DNA from: Enterobacter asburiae | GTDB lineage: Bacteria; Pseudomonadota; Gammaproteobacteria; Enterobacterales; Enterobacteriaceae | NCBI RefSeq assembly: GCF_021440515.1 | Contig: NZ_JAKCMV010000023.1 | Span: forward strand, 108,647 to 172,646 | Direction of reading: 5' to 3' | DNA: 64,000 nucleotides | Shown here: piece after piece, positions 18,483 through 27,272 of the stretch | Layout of the letters: each line of letters begins with the position of its first letter | Numbering within the stretch: the stretch's first letter is position 1 | Notes under the pieces: generated by a model | What the model was told of the DNA's origin: nothing | Databases searched by the model: none | The model's input: the letters and a program-made list of their open reading frames with translations, nothing else | Position numbers and translations under genes: made by a program

Positions 18483-19913
18483 TTATTGACGCGGCAAATC
18501 ATCCCACGTGCCGCGGGCGATTTGAGCCTCGATTTCGGGATAGCGGGCAGCGTCAAATATCGGCTGCACGCCGAGCTTGCGCTGGCGAAGATAGTCCCTG
18601 GCGATAAGCGTCACAACGGGGGAGAGCAGCAAAATCGCCGTCAGGTTGGTGATGGCCATCAGCGCCATAATCACATCCGCCAGCTGCCAGACCATCGGCA
18701 GGCTCAGCAACGAACCCGCCATCACCATCAGCACCACGCCAGTGCGCAGCAGCCAGCGCATAAGGGGAGAGTCAAGCCGCAGGAAGATGAGGTTATTTTC
18801 AGCGTAGAGGTAATTCACCACGATGGAACTAAAGGCGAAAAGGGCAACGATAACGGAAACAAACCCCGCGCCCCAGCCTCCGGCAAGGTGAACCAGCGCC
18901 TGCTGGACGATCTGAATCCCGGCCGTCCCGTCTGCGTGGGCAACGGGGCCTGCCAGCAGCACAATCATGGCGCTGGCGGAGCAGATCACAATGGTGTCCG
19001 TAAAGACGCCAATCATCTGCACGATGCCCTGCGCGGCAGGGTGCGGGGGCCATGACGAGGCCGCCGCCGCGGCGTTGGGCGTTGAGCCCATTCCCGCTTC
19101 ATTGGAGAACATTCCGCGCTGAAAGCCCGCCGTGAGCGCCTGGCTGAGGGTATAGCCCAGCGCGCCGGAAGCCGCTTCCCGCCAGCCGAAGGCGCTGCGG
19201 AATATCGTGGCAATCACGTCCGGCACCAGCGTGATGTTCGTGGCGGTAACGAACAGGCTGGCCGACACCCACAGCAGCGCCATCAACGGGACCAGCCACT
19301 GCATCAGCCGCGCCACGCCACGGATGCCTTTGACGATGGTCAGCAGGGTGAAGAGGGCGAGCAGGGCGCCGCTCAGCCACTCGGGACACGAGAAGGCGTA
19401 GCGCAGCGCATGCGCCACAGAGTTCGCCTGCACGGTATTGAAAATCAGGCCATAGGCGACGAGCAGGAAAAGGGAAAACAGCACGCCCATCCAGCGCATA
19501 CCCAGACCCCGCGCCATATACCACGCCGGGCCGCCGCGAAACTGACCGCGGTTATCCTTCTCTTTGTAGAGCTGGGCGAGAGAGCATTCGGCAAACGAGG
19601 TCGCCATGCCGATGAGGGCAGTTACCCACATCCAGAACACCGCGCCGGGGCCGCCTGCGCCAATGGCAAGCGCCACGCCCGCCAGATTACCGCTGCCGAT
19701 ACGCGCTGCCAGACTGGTGCAAAGCGCCTGAAACGAGGTCAGGCCACCGGGCTGCGGCGTCACGCTATTTTTCAGGCTTCTGCCGAACTTGCGCACATAA
19801 CGAAACTGAATGAAATCGCTGCGTAGCGTAAACCAGATCCCTGCCCCGAGAAGCAGATAAATCATGATAGAGCCCCACAGGACGTCATTGATAAATGAGA
19901 GGAAATCAGGCAT
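18483..19913 (-). CDS. yaaJ: Sodium:alanine/glycine symporter family protein YaaJ (AlsT)
   Basis: A 476-residue integral membrane protein of the AGCS (alanine or glycine:cation symporter) family with about 11 hydrophobic segments. The start at 19913 gives MPDFLSFINDVLWG, the E. coli N-terminus and length; an upstream ATG (19937) would add eight residues. Family motifs seen are ARIGSGNLAGVALAIGAGGPGA, FRGGPAWYMARGLG and MFSNEAGMGSTPNAAAAA. Transport of Na+ with small neutral amino acids is expected from the family; the substrate of the enterobacterial YaaJ is not well established. It diverges from talB. Confidence 0.93.
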   Translation of the reverse strand: MPDFLSFINDVLWGSIMIYLLLGAGIWFTLRSDFIQFRYVRKFGRSLKNSVTPQPGGLTSFQALCTSLAARIGSGNLAGVALAIGAGGPGAVFWMWVTALIGMATSFAECSLAQLYKEKDNRGQFRGGPAWYMARGLGMRWMGVLFSLFLLVAYGLIFNTVQANSVAHALRYAFSCPEWLSGALLALFTLLTIVKGIRGVARLMQWLVPLMALLWVSASLFVTATNITLVPDVIATIFRSAFGWREAASGALGYTLSQALTAGFQRGMFSNEAGMGSTPNAAAAASSWPPHPAAQGIVQMIGVFTDTIVICSASAMIVLLAGPVAHADGTAGIQIVQQALVHLAGGWGAGFVSVIVALFAFSSIVVNYLYAENNLIFLRLDSPLMRWLLRTGVVLMVMAGSLLSLPMVWQLADVIMALMAITNLTAILLLSPVVTLIARDYLRQRKLGVQPIFDAARYPEIEAQIARGTWDDLPRQ

Positions 19914-20037
19914 TAACGTCCCTCTTGTTGATGCCAAAATGCATATGTAAGCGCTACCACTGATTGACCATGCTGTTACTTAGCAGGCTGTTAATATTCG
20001 GAGTTTACCATACATTGCCTAAGCGCACTGTCTGCGG

Positions 20038-20065
20038 TTGCGCTGCCTATCCACCGTGTTATCAT
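20038..20065 (+). promoter_or_regulatory. Candidate talB promoter
   Basis: TTGCGC (20038-20043) and TATCAT (20060-20065) are spaced by 16 bases in the yaaJ-talB spacer. Transcription from here would give a leader of about 105 bases before the talB ATG. No stronger promoter is obvious in the spacer. Confidence 0.45.
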
Positions 20066-20176
20066 CAGAGGCAGACCGGTTACATCCCCCTAACAAGTAA
20101 ACCTGTCATTTTTCCGCTGCTGGCAAGCTGTCGGTTGCGTGAATTATCCAGGGCACGTTAAAAGAGAAACACTATC

Positions 20177-21130
20177 ATGACGGATAAATTGACCTCCCTT
20201 CGTCAGTTCACCACTGTCGTAGCTGACACCGGAGATATCGCGGCAATGAAGTTGTACCAGCCGCAGGATGCCACAACTAACCCTTCTCTGATCCTTAACG
20301 CCGCGCAGATCCCTGAGTATCGCAAACTGATCGACGACGCAGTGACCTGGGCGAAAGGCCAGAGCAGCGATCGCGCACAGCAGGTTGTGGATGCAACTGA
20401 CAAACTGGCTGTAAACATCGGTCTGGAGATCCTGAAACTGGTTCCGGGTCGTATCTCTACTGAAGTAGACGCGCGTTTGTCCTACGACACTGAAGCGTCA
20501 ATCGCTAAAGCAAAACGCCTGATCAAACTGTACAACGATGCTGGCATCAGCAACGACCGTATCCTGATCAAACTGGCGTCTACCTGGCAGGGCATCCGCG
20601 CTGCTGAGCAGCTGGAAAAAGAAGGTATCAACTGTAACCTGACCCTGTTGTTCTCCTTCGCGCAGGCGCGTGCGTGCGCAGAAGCGGGCGTATACCTGAT
20701 TTCTCCGTTCGTGGGCCGTATTCTGGACTGGTACAAAGCCAACACCGACAAGAAAGAGTACGCGGCCTCTGAAGATCCAGGCGTGGTGTCCGTGACTGAA
20801 ATCTACGAATACTACAAACAGCACGGCTATGAGACCGTAGTGATGGGCGCAAGCTTCCGTAACGTCGGTGAAATCATCGAGCTGGCCGGCTGTGACCGTC
20901 TGACCATCGCACCTGCACTGCTGAAAGAGCTGGCAGAGAGCGAAGGCGCAATCGAGCGTAAACTGTCCTACACCGGTGAAGTGAAAGCGCGCCCGGAGCG
21001 CATCACTGAGTCCGAGTTCCTGTGGCAGCACAACCAGGATCCAATGGCGGTAGACAAACTGGCGGACGGTATCCGTAAGTTTGCTGTTGACCAGGAAAAA
21101 CTGGAAAAAATGATCGGCGATCTGCTGTAA
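20177..21130 (+). CDS. talB: Transaldolase B
   Basis: A 317-residue enzyme of the non-oxidative pentose phosphate pathway that moves a dihydroxyacetone unit from sedoheptulose 7-phosphate to glyceraldehyde 3-phosphate. The Schiff-base lysine is K132 in [12 protein letters not shown]; the assisting D17 (VVADTGD) and E96 (ISTEVDAR) are present, and the ATTNPSLI segment is intact. Codon use is highly biased toward preferred codons, as expected for an abundant protein. A GC-rich hairpin follows 7 bases after its stop. Confidence 0.98.
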   Translation: MTDKLTSLRQFTTVVADTGDIAAMKLYQPQDATTNPSLILNAAQIPEYRKLIDDAVTWAKGQSSDRAQQVVDATDKLAVNIGLEILKLVPGRISTEVDARLSYDTEASIAKAKRLIKLYNDAGISNDRILIKLASTWQGIRAAEQLEKEGINCNLTLLFSFAQARACAEAGVYLISPFVGRILDWYKANTDKKEYAASEDPGVVSVTEIYEYYKQHGYETVVMGASFRNVGEIIELAGCDRLTIAPALLKELAESEGAIERKLSYTGEVKARPERITESEFLWQHNQDPMAVDKLADGIRKFAVDQEKLEKMIGDLL

Positions 21131-21137
21131 TCATGAC

Positions 21138-21161
21138 GCGTGGCCGGGCTCCCGGTCACGC
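21138..21161 (+). terminator. Hairpin after talB
   Basis: GCGTGGCCGGG pairs with CCCGGTCACGC (one G-T pair) around a two-base centre, just after the talB stop. The tail is AACTTCCTTC rather than a T run, so it could attenuate rather than fully stop transcription into mog. Confidence 0.5.
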
Positions 21162-21239
21162 AACTTCCTTCATCCTCTGTCTGTAATTCCCCTCTGCGTG
21201 TATCATTCCTGCTGACTGCACTATTTGACTGGAATGACT

Positions 21240-21827
21240 ATGAATACCTTACGCATCGGCCTGGTGTCGATTTCTGACCGCGCCTCCAGCGGTGTTTATC
21301 AGGATAAGGGCATCCCCGCTCTGGAAGAGTGGCTGGGCACTGCGCTGACGACTCCGTTTGAAATTCAGACCCGCCTGATCCCTGACGAACAGGCCATCAT
21401 TGAACAGACGCTGTGTGAGCTGGTGGACGAAATGAGCTGCCACCTGGTTCTGACCACCGGCGGTACGGGGCCAGCGCGCCGCGACGTCACGCCGGATGCC
21501 ACCCTTGCGATTGCCGACCGTGAAATGCCGGGCTTTGGCGAACAGATGCGCCAGATCAGCCTGCACTTTGTGCCGACGGCGATCCTCTCCCGTCAGGTCG
21601 GGGTGATCCGCAAGCAGGCGCTGATCCTCAATCTGCCGGGCCAGCCGAAGTCGATTAAAGAGACGCTGGAAGGGGTTAAAGCCCAAGACGGCAGCGTGGT
21701 GGTTCACGGGATTTTCGCAAGTGTACCGTATTGTATACAGCTGCTGGACGGGCCTTATGTGGAAACGGATGCGAAGGTCGTAGCAGCATTTCGTCCGAAG
21801 AGCGCGCGCCGCGAAACAATCTCCTGA
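21240..21827 (+). CDS. mog: Molybdopterin adenylyltransferase
   Basis: A 195-residue enzyme that adenylylates molybdopterin before MoeA inserts molybdate. I start at ATG 21240 (MNTLRIGLVSISDRASSG), the E. coli start, rather than two ATGs within the preceding 15 bases. The MoaB/Mog signature LTTGGTGPARRDVTPDAT is at 71-88, with catalytic-site aspartates D49 and D82 conserved. E. coli has satP next; here four extra transport genes lie in between. Confidence 0.97.
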   Translation: MNTLRIGLVSISDRASSGVYQDKGIPALEEWLGTALTTPFEIQTRLIPDEQAIIEQTLCELVDEMSCHLVLTTGGTGPARRDVTPDATLAIADREMPGFGEQMRQISLHFVPTAILSRQVGVIRKQALILNLPGQPKSIKETLEGVKAQDGSVVVHGIFASVPYCIQLLDGPYVETDAKVVAAFRPKSARRETIS

Positions 21828-21876
21828 AATTAACCCATATGTGACATAAGCTACAGCTCATATCGCGAGCGGAATA

Positions 21877-21917
21877 TTTTACGGTATAGTAATTTTTTGT
21901 TTACGAATGCCGTAAAA
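21877..21917 (+). promoter_or_regulatory. Inverted repeat in the promoter region of the MFS gene
   Basis: TTTTACGG (21877-21884) and CCGTAAAA (21910-21917) form an 8-bp inverted repeat centred about 50 bases ahead of the MFS start. TATAGT at 21885-21890, between the arms, could be a -10 element. This looks like an operator for an unidentified regulator. Confidence 0.4.
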
Positions 21918-21948
21918 ATAAATCCATAACACTGATAAATGGCTCGCT

Positions 21949-23238
21949 ATGTCACATACCTCCCGACCTCTGAATCGACAGGATTATAAAACCCTCACCC
22001 TCGCGGCACTCGGCGGGGCGCTGGAGTTTTATGACTTCATCATCTTCGTTTTCTTCGCGGCCGTAGTGGGCGAACTCTTCTTCCCGGCGGATATCCCCGA
22101 GTGGCTGCGCCAGGTGCAAACCTTCGGCATCTTCGCTGCGGGCTATCTGGCGCGCCCGCTGGGCGGCATTGTGATGGCGCACTTTGGCGATCTGGTCGGG
22201 CGTAAGAAGATGTTTACCCTTAGCATCCTGCTGATGGCGGTGCCGACGCTGGCCATCGGCCTGCTGCCCACCTACGCCAGCATGGGCATTGTTGCGCCGT
22301 TACTGCTGCTGCTGATGCGCATTCTCCAGGGGGCCGCGATTGGCGGTGAAGTGCCGGGCGCATGGGTGTTTGTCGCCGAGCACGTCCCGGCGCGCCGCAT
22401 CGGTATCGCCTGCGGTACTCTGACGGCGGGGCTGACGGTGGGGATCCTGCTGGGCTCGGTGGTGGCGACCATCATCAATACCAGCATGACGCAGCAAAAC
22501 GTCCACGACTGGGGCTGGCGCATTCCGTTCCTGCTGGGCGGCGCGTTCGGCCTGGTGGCGATGTACCTGCGCCGCTGGCTACAGGAAACGCCGATCTTCC
22601 TCGAAATGCAGCAGCGTAAGGCGCTGGCGCAGGAGCTTCCGGTGAAAGCGGTGGTGGTGCGCCACAGGCGCGCGGTGGTGGTGTCGATGCTCCTCACCTG
22701 GCTGCTGTCGGCGGGGATCGTGGTGGTGATTTTGATGTCCCCGGTCTGGCTGCAAAAGCAGTACGGATTCGCCCCGGCGGTGACGCTACAGGCCAACAGC
22801 ATCGCCACCATTATGCTCTGCTTCGGCTGCCTGATTGCCGGGCTGGTGGTCGATCGCGTGGGTGCGAGCCTGACCTTTATCGTCGGTAGCCTGCTGCTGG
22901 CCGCCTCAAGCTGGACCTTCTACCACCTGGCGGGCAGCCACCCGGAGCAGCTGTTCCTGCTCTACGGCGCGGTGGGGCTGTGCGTGGGCGTGGTGGGGGC
23001 GGTGCCTTACGTGATGGTGCGCGCCTTCCCGCCGGAGGTGCGATTCACCGGCATTTCATTCTCGTATAACGTGTCCTACGCCATCTTTGGCGGATTAACC
23101 CCGATTGCCGTCACCCTGCTGATGGGCGTATCGCCGATGGCACCCGCCTGGTACGTGCTGGCGCTCTCGGTGATGGGGCTGGGGTTAGGGCTTTGGCTGC
23201 GTCAGAAGCCGGTCGAATCCCCGGTGATGGTAAGTTAA
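21949..23238 (+). CDS. MFS transporter, metabolite:H+ symporter (MHS) type
   Basis: A 429-residue inner-membrane protein with about 12 hydrophobic segments. The N-terminal LGGALEFYDFIIFVFF and the loop 2-3 motif FGDLVGRKKMF place it in the MHS branch of the major facilitator superfamily, which includes KgtP, ShiA, ProP and citrate transporters. RILQGAAIGGEVPGAWVFVAEHVP is the usual helix 4-5 region. The substrate cannot be read from sequence; an organic acid is the default guess. It is not in this position in E. coli K-12. It is convergent with the iron ABC genes, separated by a 33-base spacer with a strong hairpin. No good Shine-Dalgarno sequence precedes the ATG. Confidence 0.85.
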   Translation: MSHTSRPLNRQDYKTLTLAALGGALEFYDFIIFVFFAAVVGELFFPADIPEWLRQVQTFGIFAAGYLARPLGGIVMAHFGDLVGRKKMFTLSILLMAVPTLAIGLLPTYASMGIVAPLLLLLMRILQGAAIGGEVPGAWVFVAEHVPARRIGIACGTLTAGLTVGILLGSVVATIINTSMTQQNVHDWGWRIPFLLGGAFGLVAMYLRRWLQETPIFLEMQQRKALAQELPVKAVVVRHRRAVVVSMLLTWLLSAGIVVVILMSPVWLQKQYGFAPAVTLQANSIATIMLCFGCLIAGLVVDRVGASLTFIVGSLLLAASSWTFYHLAGSHPEQLFLLYGAVGLCVGVVGAVPYVMVRAFPPEVRFTGISFSYNVSYAIFGGLTPIAVTLLMGVSPMAPAWYVLALSVMGLGLGLWLRQKPVESPVMVS

Positions 23239-23245
23239 CCGGGCA

Positions 23246-23265
23246 GGCCGGGCTTCCGCCCGGCC
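23246..23265. terminator. Hairpin between the MFS gene and the iron-binding protein gene
   Basis: GGCCGGGC, TTCC loop, GCCCGGCC: a perfect 8-bp GC stem in the 33-base gap between two convergent genes. There is no T run on either side. It probably marks the end of both transcripts. Confidence 0.6.
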
Positions 23266-23271
23266 GATATG

Positions 23272-24408
23272 TTAATGCGAAGGGGTATAGCTCAGGATGA
23301 TGTTGTCATCCGGAATGTGGGTAAAGCGGGTGATGATGGCGTGATAGTCCGCTAGCGGATCGACATCCTTAAACCGCTGCGGATAGAAGATTTTACTCAG
23401 CGCTTCAATGGCAACGATGTTGTACGGGTTGTTGTAGAAGTGATGATAAAGCGCCCCGGTATGGCCCTGCGCCACGGCCGGAATGCTGGCCACGCCCTGA
23501 CGCGCGGTTAAGGCATTAAAAGCCGTCGCCACGTCGCCTGCCGGAACGTTATAGCCAAACGGGATAATCGCCGTTCCCTTGCCCGGGCGCTTAGAGCCGG
23601 TCATCAGGTAATAATCCGGGTTCATCGAGATAATTTTCTCTACCGAGACAGTCCCCGTGGCCCCCGGCAGCAGCTGTGAGCCGATATTCGTGCCGCCAGC
23701 GGCTTCCACCAGCCCGCCCCAGCCGTTTCGGGCGTGGGTGAAGCAGCAGCCGTTATCCAGACCGCCGACCCCGGCGATAGGCTCGATAAAGACCAGCGGT
23801 TTTTTGCCAGCGTCGGCCAGACGCTTGTGGATCGTATCCAGACGCTGCTGATAGAAATCGATATACGCCTGCGCGCGGTCGCTCTGACCCATCACTTTAC
23901 CCAGCAGGGCAATGCTCGGCAGGGTGTTTTCTACCGGATGCAGCTCATAGTCGACGAACACCACCGGGATATGCAGCGCCTCAAGCTTTGCCAGCACGCC
24001 GGTCTGTACCAGCGAGGGTTTGGCGCGAAGCTGGGCAATCATCAGGTCGGGCTGGCGGGAAATCACCGTTTCGAGATCCACGTTGCCCTGGTCGGAAAAC
24101 TTCATGTCGAGGATCTTTTCCGCTTCCGGCCACTGGCGCTTCAGCACGTTCCAGGTTTCGGTGTCCTGCTTTTTCGGCAGGTTGTTCCAGGCGACCACCT
24201 TCGCAAACGGGTTATCGCGCTCCAGCAGGGCGAGGGCGAAGATGTCGCGACCGTCCTGCAATATGATGCGCTGCGGCGCGTGTTCAATGGTGACCGTGCG
24301 GTTATCGAGATCCGTCACCGTGACCGGCCAGCTCTGCGCCTGGGCGATAAAAGGCGACAGTAAAAGCGCCAGCCCACCCGCGGCGGCGATGATTTTTTTC
24401 AGCGTCAT
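23272..24408 (-). CDS. Periplasmic iron-chelate binding protein of an ABC importer
   Basis: A 378-residue secreted protein; the signal peptide ends near AQA at 24, before QSWPVTVTDLDNRTVTIEHAPQRIIL, the typical start of a FepB/FhuD/BtuF-type (helical backbone) binding protein. Later segments such as ISRQPDLMIAQL and VEKIISMNPDYYLM fit the two-lobe fold. A vicinal cysteine pair lies in LDNGCCFTH. It is the last gene of permease, ATPase, binding-protein order, 19 bases after the ATPase. The Fur box ahead of the operon supports an iron, siderophore or haem ligand; which one is unknown. Not present here in E. coli K-12, and no gene symbol can be assigned. Confidence 0.85.
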   Translation of the reverse strand: MTLKKIIAAAGGLALLLSPFIAQAQSWPVTVTDLDNRTVTIEHAPQRIILQDGRDIFALALLERDNPFAKVVAWNNLPKKQDTETWNVLKRQWPEAEKILDMKFSDQGNVDLETVISRQPDLMIAQLRAKPSLVQTGVLAKLEALHIPVVFVDYELHPVENTLPSIALLGKVMGQSDRAQAYIDFYQQRLDTIHKRLADAGKKPLVFIEPIAGVGGLDNGCCFTHARNGWGGLVEAAGGTNIGSQLLPGATGTVSVEKIISMNPDYYLMTGSKRPGKGTAIIPFGYNVPAGDVATAFNALTARQGVASIPAVAQGHTGALYHHFYNNPYNIVAIEALSKIFYPQRFKDVDPLADYHAIITRFTHIPDDNIILSYTPSH

Positions 24409-24427
24409 GTTTTCCCCGTCTTTCTTC

Positions 24428-25204
24428 TTATGGCGTTAAACCGTCGACCACCACGTGCGGTAGCCCACGGGAACAGTATTCAACCCGGCCATCCACGCCG
24501 TACACCGTCGCCAGGTTCGCTGGCGTCACCACCTCGCCCGGTACGCCGCTGGCGATCAGTTCACCGCCTTTCAGCATCAGGGCGTACTCGGCGTGGCGCA
24601 GCGCAATATTGATGTCGTGAATGACGACCAGCGTGACGATATTTCGCTGTCGCGTTTCGCGCGCGACGATATCCATCACGTGAAACTGGTAGTTAAGATC
24701 GAGGGCGCTGAGCGGCTCGTCCAGCAGCAGCAGGTCCGGCTCGCGGATAAGCGACTGCGCCAGCCCAATCAGCTGCTTCTGCCCGCCGGAAAGCTGGTCG
24801 AGGAAGCTCATCGCCAGATGCGCCACGCCCAGCTTGTCGAGAATGGCATAGGCCTTTTGCTCAACGTTATGCATGTTGCCGCCGCCGCTTGCCCGACGCG
24901 CCACAATCACCGATTCAAGGGCATGTAAATGCACGCCCTGCGGCAACGACTGCGGGAGATAAACCACCTTTTGCGCCCGCGTCGCCGACGGCAGCGTCAT
25001 CAGATCTTCGCCGTTCAGCAGCAGTTTTCCCTTCGCGGGATTGAGGTCGGCGAGCGCGCGCAGCAGCGTCGATTTGCCCGAGCCGTTGGGCCCCAGCAGG
25101 GCGGTGATCTGCCCGCGCGGGAGGCGCGGGGTATTCAGCCCGGAAATGATTTCTCTCTTGCGATAGCCGGTGTGCAGGTCGTCTATGCGAAGGCCGTCGG
25201 TCAT
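24428..25204 (-). CDS. ABC transporter ATPase, iron-chelate (FecE/FepC/BtuD) type
   Basis: A 258-residue cytoplasmic ATPase. Walker A is GPNGSGKST at 38-46, the signature LSGGQK at 138-143, Walker B LLLLDEP at 158-164, and the H-loop histidine is in VVIHDINIALRHA. QSLPQGVHLHALESVIVARR is the region that contacts the permease and is typical of FecE-like ATPases. Its ATG overlaps the permease stop by 4 bases (ATGA), so the two are translationally coupled. All catalytic motifs are intact, so the importer is predicted to be functional. Confidence 0.93.
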   Translation of the reverse strand: MTDGLRIDDLHTGYRKREIISGLNTPRLPRGQITALLGPNGSGKSTLLRALADLNPAKGKLLLNGEDLMTLPSATRAQKVVYLPQSLPQGVHLHALESVIVARRASGGGNMHNVEQKAYAILDKLGVAHLAMSFLDQLSGGQKQLIGLAQSLIREPDLLLLDEPLSALDLNYQFHVMDIVARETRQRNIVTLVVIHDINIALRHAEYALMLKGGELIASGVPGEVVTPANLATVYGVDGRVEYCSRGLPHVVVDGLTP

Positions 25205-26274
25205 ACATTCCCCCGGTTACGAATAATGATACTCAGGAAAAACGGCACGCCCACCAGCGAGGTGACAATGCCCACCGGAATGATGACGCCGGGAACGATA
25301 TTTTTTGAGAATACCGAGGCCAGCGAAAGCACCAGCGCGCCGATCAGCATGCTGCCCGGCAGGTAGAAGCGGTGATCTTCGCCAAACATCATGCGTGAGA
25401 TGTGCGGCGCGACCAGGCCGATAAAGCCGACCGGGCCGACGAAGGCAACCGTCAGCGCCGAGATAATGCTGATGCGCAGCAGGGTGGTCATGCGCAGCTG
25501 TTTGACGTTGATGCCGAAGCTGACGGCGCGATCTTCGCCGAGGCGCAGGGCGGTGAGCTTCCAGGCGTTTTTCAACGACAGCGGCACGATAATCAGCAGC
25601 GCGACGGCGAGGATCGCAAGTTTATCCCACGAGGCGCGCGCCAGGCTGCCCATCGTCCAGAAGACCAGCCCTTGCAGGGTGTCCTCGCTGGCAACGAACT
25701 GGAGGATTGAGATCAGGGCGTTAAAGGTGAACACCAGCGCAATCCCGAACAGCACTACGCCTGAGGTCGCCACGCGCGTCCAGCGGCTGATGCCGTCCAG
25801 AATAAAGCAGGCGAGCAGCGCAAAGACAAAGGCATTCGCCGGAATAAACCATTTATCGTCAATGCCGGGAATGCCCAGGCCCAGCACGATTGCCAGCGCG
25901 GCACCAAAGGAGGCGGCAGAAGACACGCCGAGGGTAAAGGGGCTGGCGAGCGGGTTGTTCAGGATAGTTTGCATCTCTGCCCCCGCAAGCCCGAGCGCGA
26001 TCCCCACGGCGACCGCCATCAGGGCAAACGGCAGGCGAATATCCCAGACGATGACCCGGGTGCCCGCATCCGCAGCGGAAGCGTTAATGAGCGTGTGCCA
26101 GAGCGTCGAAACGGACATGCCGGACGGCCCGATGGTGAAGTCCAGCAGCAGGGAGCAAATAATGAGGGCGAAAAGTACGCCCGCCAGCGCGAAGCGTCTG
26201 ACGAGAATTTTACGGTAGCGTAACGCGACGGTGGTTTCGCCAGACTGATTGCCGGCGGTAAGGCTGGAATTCAT
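25201..26274 (-). CDS. ABC transporter permease, FecCD family
   Basis: A 357-residue membrane protein with about ten hydrophobic segments. VWDIRLPFALMAVAVGIALGLAGAEMQTILNNPLASPFTLGVSSAASFGA is divided among the recognisable FecCD elements: the RLP motif, the GAxxQ helix and the NPLA(S/D)P-LG motif. GFIGLVAPHISRMMFGEDHR near the C-terminus is the conserved coupling region that meets the ATPase. Only one permease gene is present, so a homodimer is expected as in BtuC or FhuB-like halves. It is the first gene of the operon, about 90 bases downstream of a promoter overlapped by a Fur box. Confidence 0.9.
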   Translation of the reverse strand: MNSSLTAGNQSGETTVALRYRKILVRRFALAGVLFALIICSLLLDFTIGPSGMSVSTLWHTLINASAADAGTRVIVWDIRLPFALMAVAVGIALGLAGAEMQTILNNPLASPFTLGVSSAASFGAALAIVLGLGIPGIDDKWFIPANAFVFALLACFILDGISRWTRVATSGVVLFGIALVFTFNALISILQFVASEDTLQGLVFWTMGSLARASWDKLAILAVALLIIVPLSLKNAWKLTALRLGEDRAVSFGINVKQLRMTTLLRISIISALTVAFVGPVGFIGLVAPHISRMMFGEDHRFYLPGSMLIGALVLSLASVFSKNIVPGVIIPVGIVTSLVGVPFFLSIIIRNRGNV

Positions 26275-26368
26275 CAGATAACCTTATGCAACACAACAGA
26301 ATCGTTTTATCCCTTAACGTTCCATTTCGGGTGCTGCCTGATATCCAATATCCGGGATTTGCCAGGCA

Positions 26369-26397
26369 ACATTAATCGCAATGATAATGCTTATCAA
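26369..26397 (-). promoter_or_regulatory. Promoter with overlapping Fur box for the iron ABC operon
   Basis: On the minus strand, TTGATA (26397-26392) and TAATGT (26374-26369) are separated by exactly 17 bases. TGATAATGCTTATCA at 26382-26396 matches the 15-base (7-1-7) Fur consensus TGATAATNATTATCA with one mismatch and covers the -35 and part of the spacer. Iron-loaded Fur would block the polymerase here. Confidence 0.85.
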
Positions 26398-26527
26398 TTG
26401 AATGAGATGATTATTCCAGTTCCGTTTAATCATCGTTTCTGTTTTGGCGCAGAGTTAGCCAAAAACCGCGTCGGGCGCTGGCATCGGTAAAAGACTGTTA
26501 TACGGGAAGCTATCGGCAAGGGGGACG

Positions 26528-26554
26528 TTTCGTGCCCGCGAGGCGGGCACGAAA
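26528..26554 (-). terminator. Perfect 12-bp hairpin after satP
   Basis: TTTCGTGCCCGC and GCGGGCACGAAA pair perfectly around a 3-base loop, 6 bases past the satP stop codon. A T run is lacking, but the position suggests it ends the satP transcript and separates it from the iron operon promoter. Confidence 0.6.
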
Positions 26555-26559
26555 GGGGA

Positions 26560-27126
26560 TCAGTGTTTTTCACCAATCGGCAGTACGGTGCGACCGAACT
26601 GTTCGTTCAGCACTTCACCCATTGCCAGGTAAATTGCGCTTGCGCCGCACACCAGGCCGATCCAGCCCGCAACGTGAACGATGCCTTCGTTATCCACCAG
26701 ATGACCAATCGCCAGCAGGGCGAACAGCACGGTCAGGCTCAGGAAGACGAACTGCAATGCGCGGTTGCCTTTCAGGGTGCCGAAGAACATGAACAGGGTG
26801 AAGACGCCCCACAGGCCCAGGTAGACGCCCAGGAAGTGTGCGTTGGAGGCATCCGCCAGGCCCATTTTAGGCAGCAGCAGAATCGCCACCAGGGTCAGCC
26901 AGAACGAGCCGTAGGAGGTAAAGGCGGTTAAGCCGAAGGTGTTGCCTTTCTTATATTCCAGCAGGCCCGCGAAGATTTGCGCGATACCGCCGTAGAAAAT
27001 GCCCATCGCCAGGATGATGCCGTCCATCGGGAACAGCCCGATGTTGTGCAGGTTCAGCAGGATAGTGGTCATGCCAAAACCCATCAAGCCCAGCGGAGCC
27101 GGATTAGCCAACTTAGTGTTGCCCAT
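26560..27126 (-). CDS. satP: Succinate-acetate/proton symporter SatP
   Basis: A 188-residue inner-membrane protein of the acetate uptake transporter (GPR1/FUN34/YaaH) family with six predicted membrane helices. The family signature NPAPLGLMGFGMTT lies near the N-terminus, and YGSFWLTLVAIL and GxYLGLWGVFTLFMFFGTL follow. It has the E. coli length and nearly the same sequence. In E. coli it takes up acetate and succinate with protons. It is divergent from dnaK; the neighbours yaaW and yaaI of E. coli are missing. Confidence 0.96.
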   Translation of the reverse strand: MGNTKLANPAPLGLMGFGMTTILLNLHNIGLFPMDGIILAMGIFYGGIAQIFAGLLEYKKGNTFGLTAFTSYGSFWLTLVAILLLPKMGLADASNAHFLGVYLGLWGVFTLFMFFGTLKGNRALQFVFLSLTVLFALLAIGHLVDNEGIVHVAGWIGLVCGASAIYLAMGEVLNEQFGRTVLPIGEKH

Positions 27127-27272
27127 AAGTCCTCAAAAAAATCATCATTAATATGGTGAAATGGTTAAACCCTCGTCAATTCTCCCTGACGGGGCGCGGC
27201 ATCATAATGGGCGCAATCGATGCCGTCTATGATCTGATCCGGGTGAATTTAAAATTTTTTTTATGCTTCCCC

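Noticed and set aside
26335-26368. TGCCTG/CAGGCA inverted repeat ahead of the iron ABC operon as a leader hairpin
   Set aside because: One arm lies at or before the predicted transcription start, so it would not form in the RNA; a protein site is possible but unsupported.
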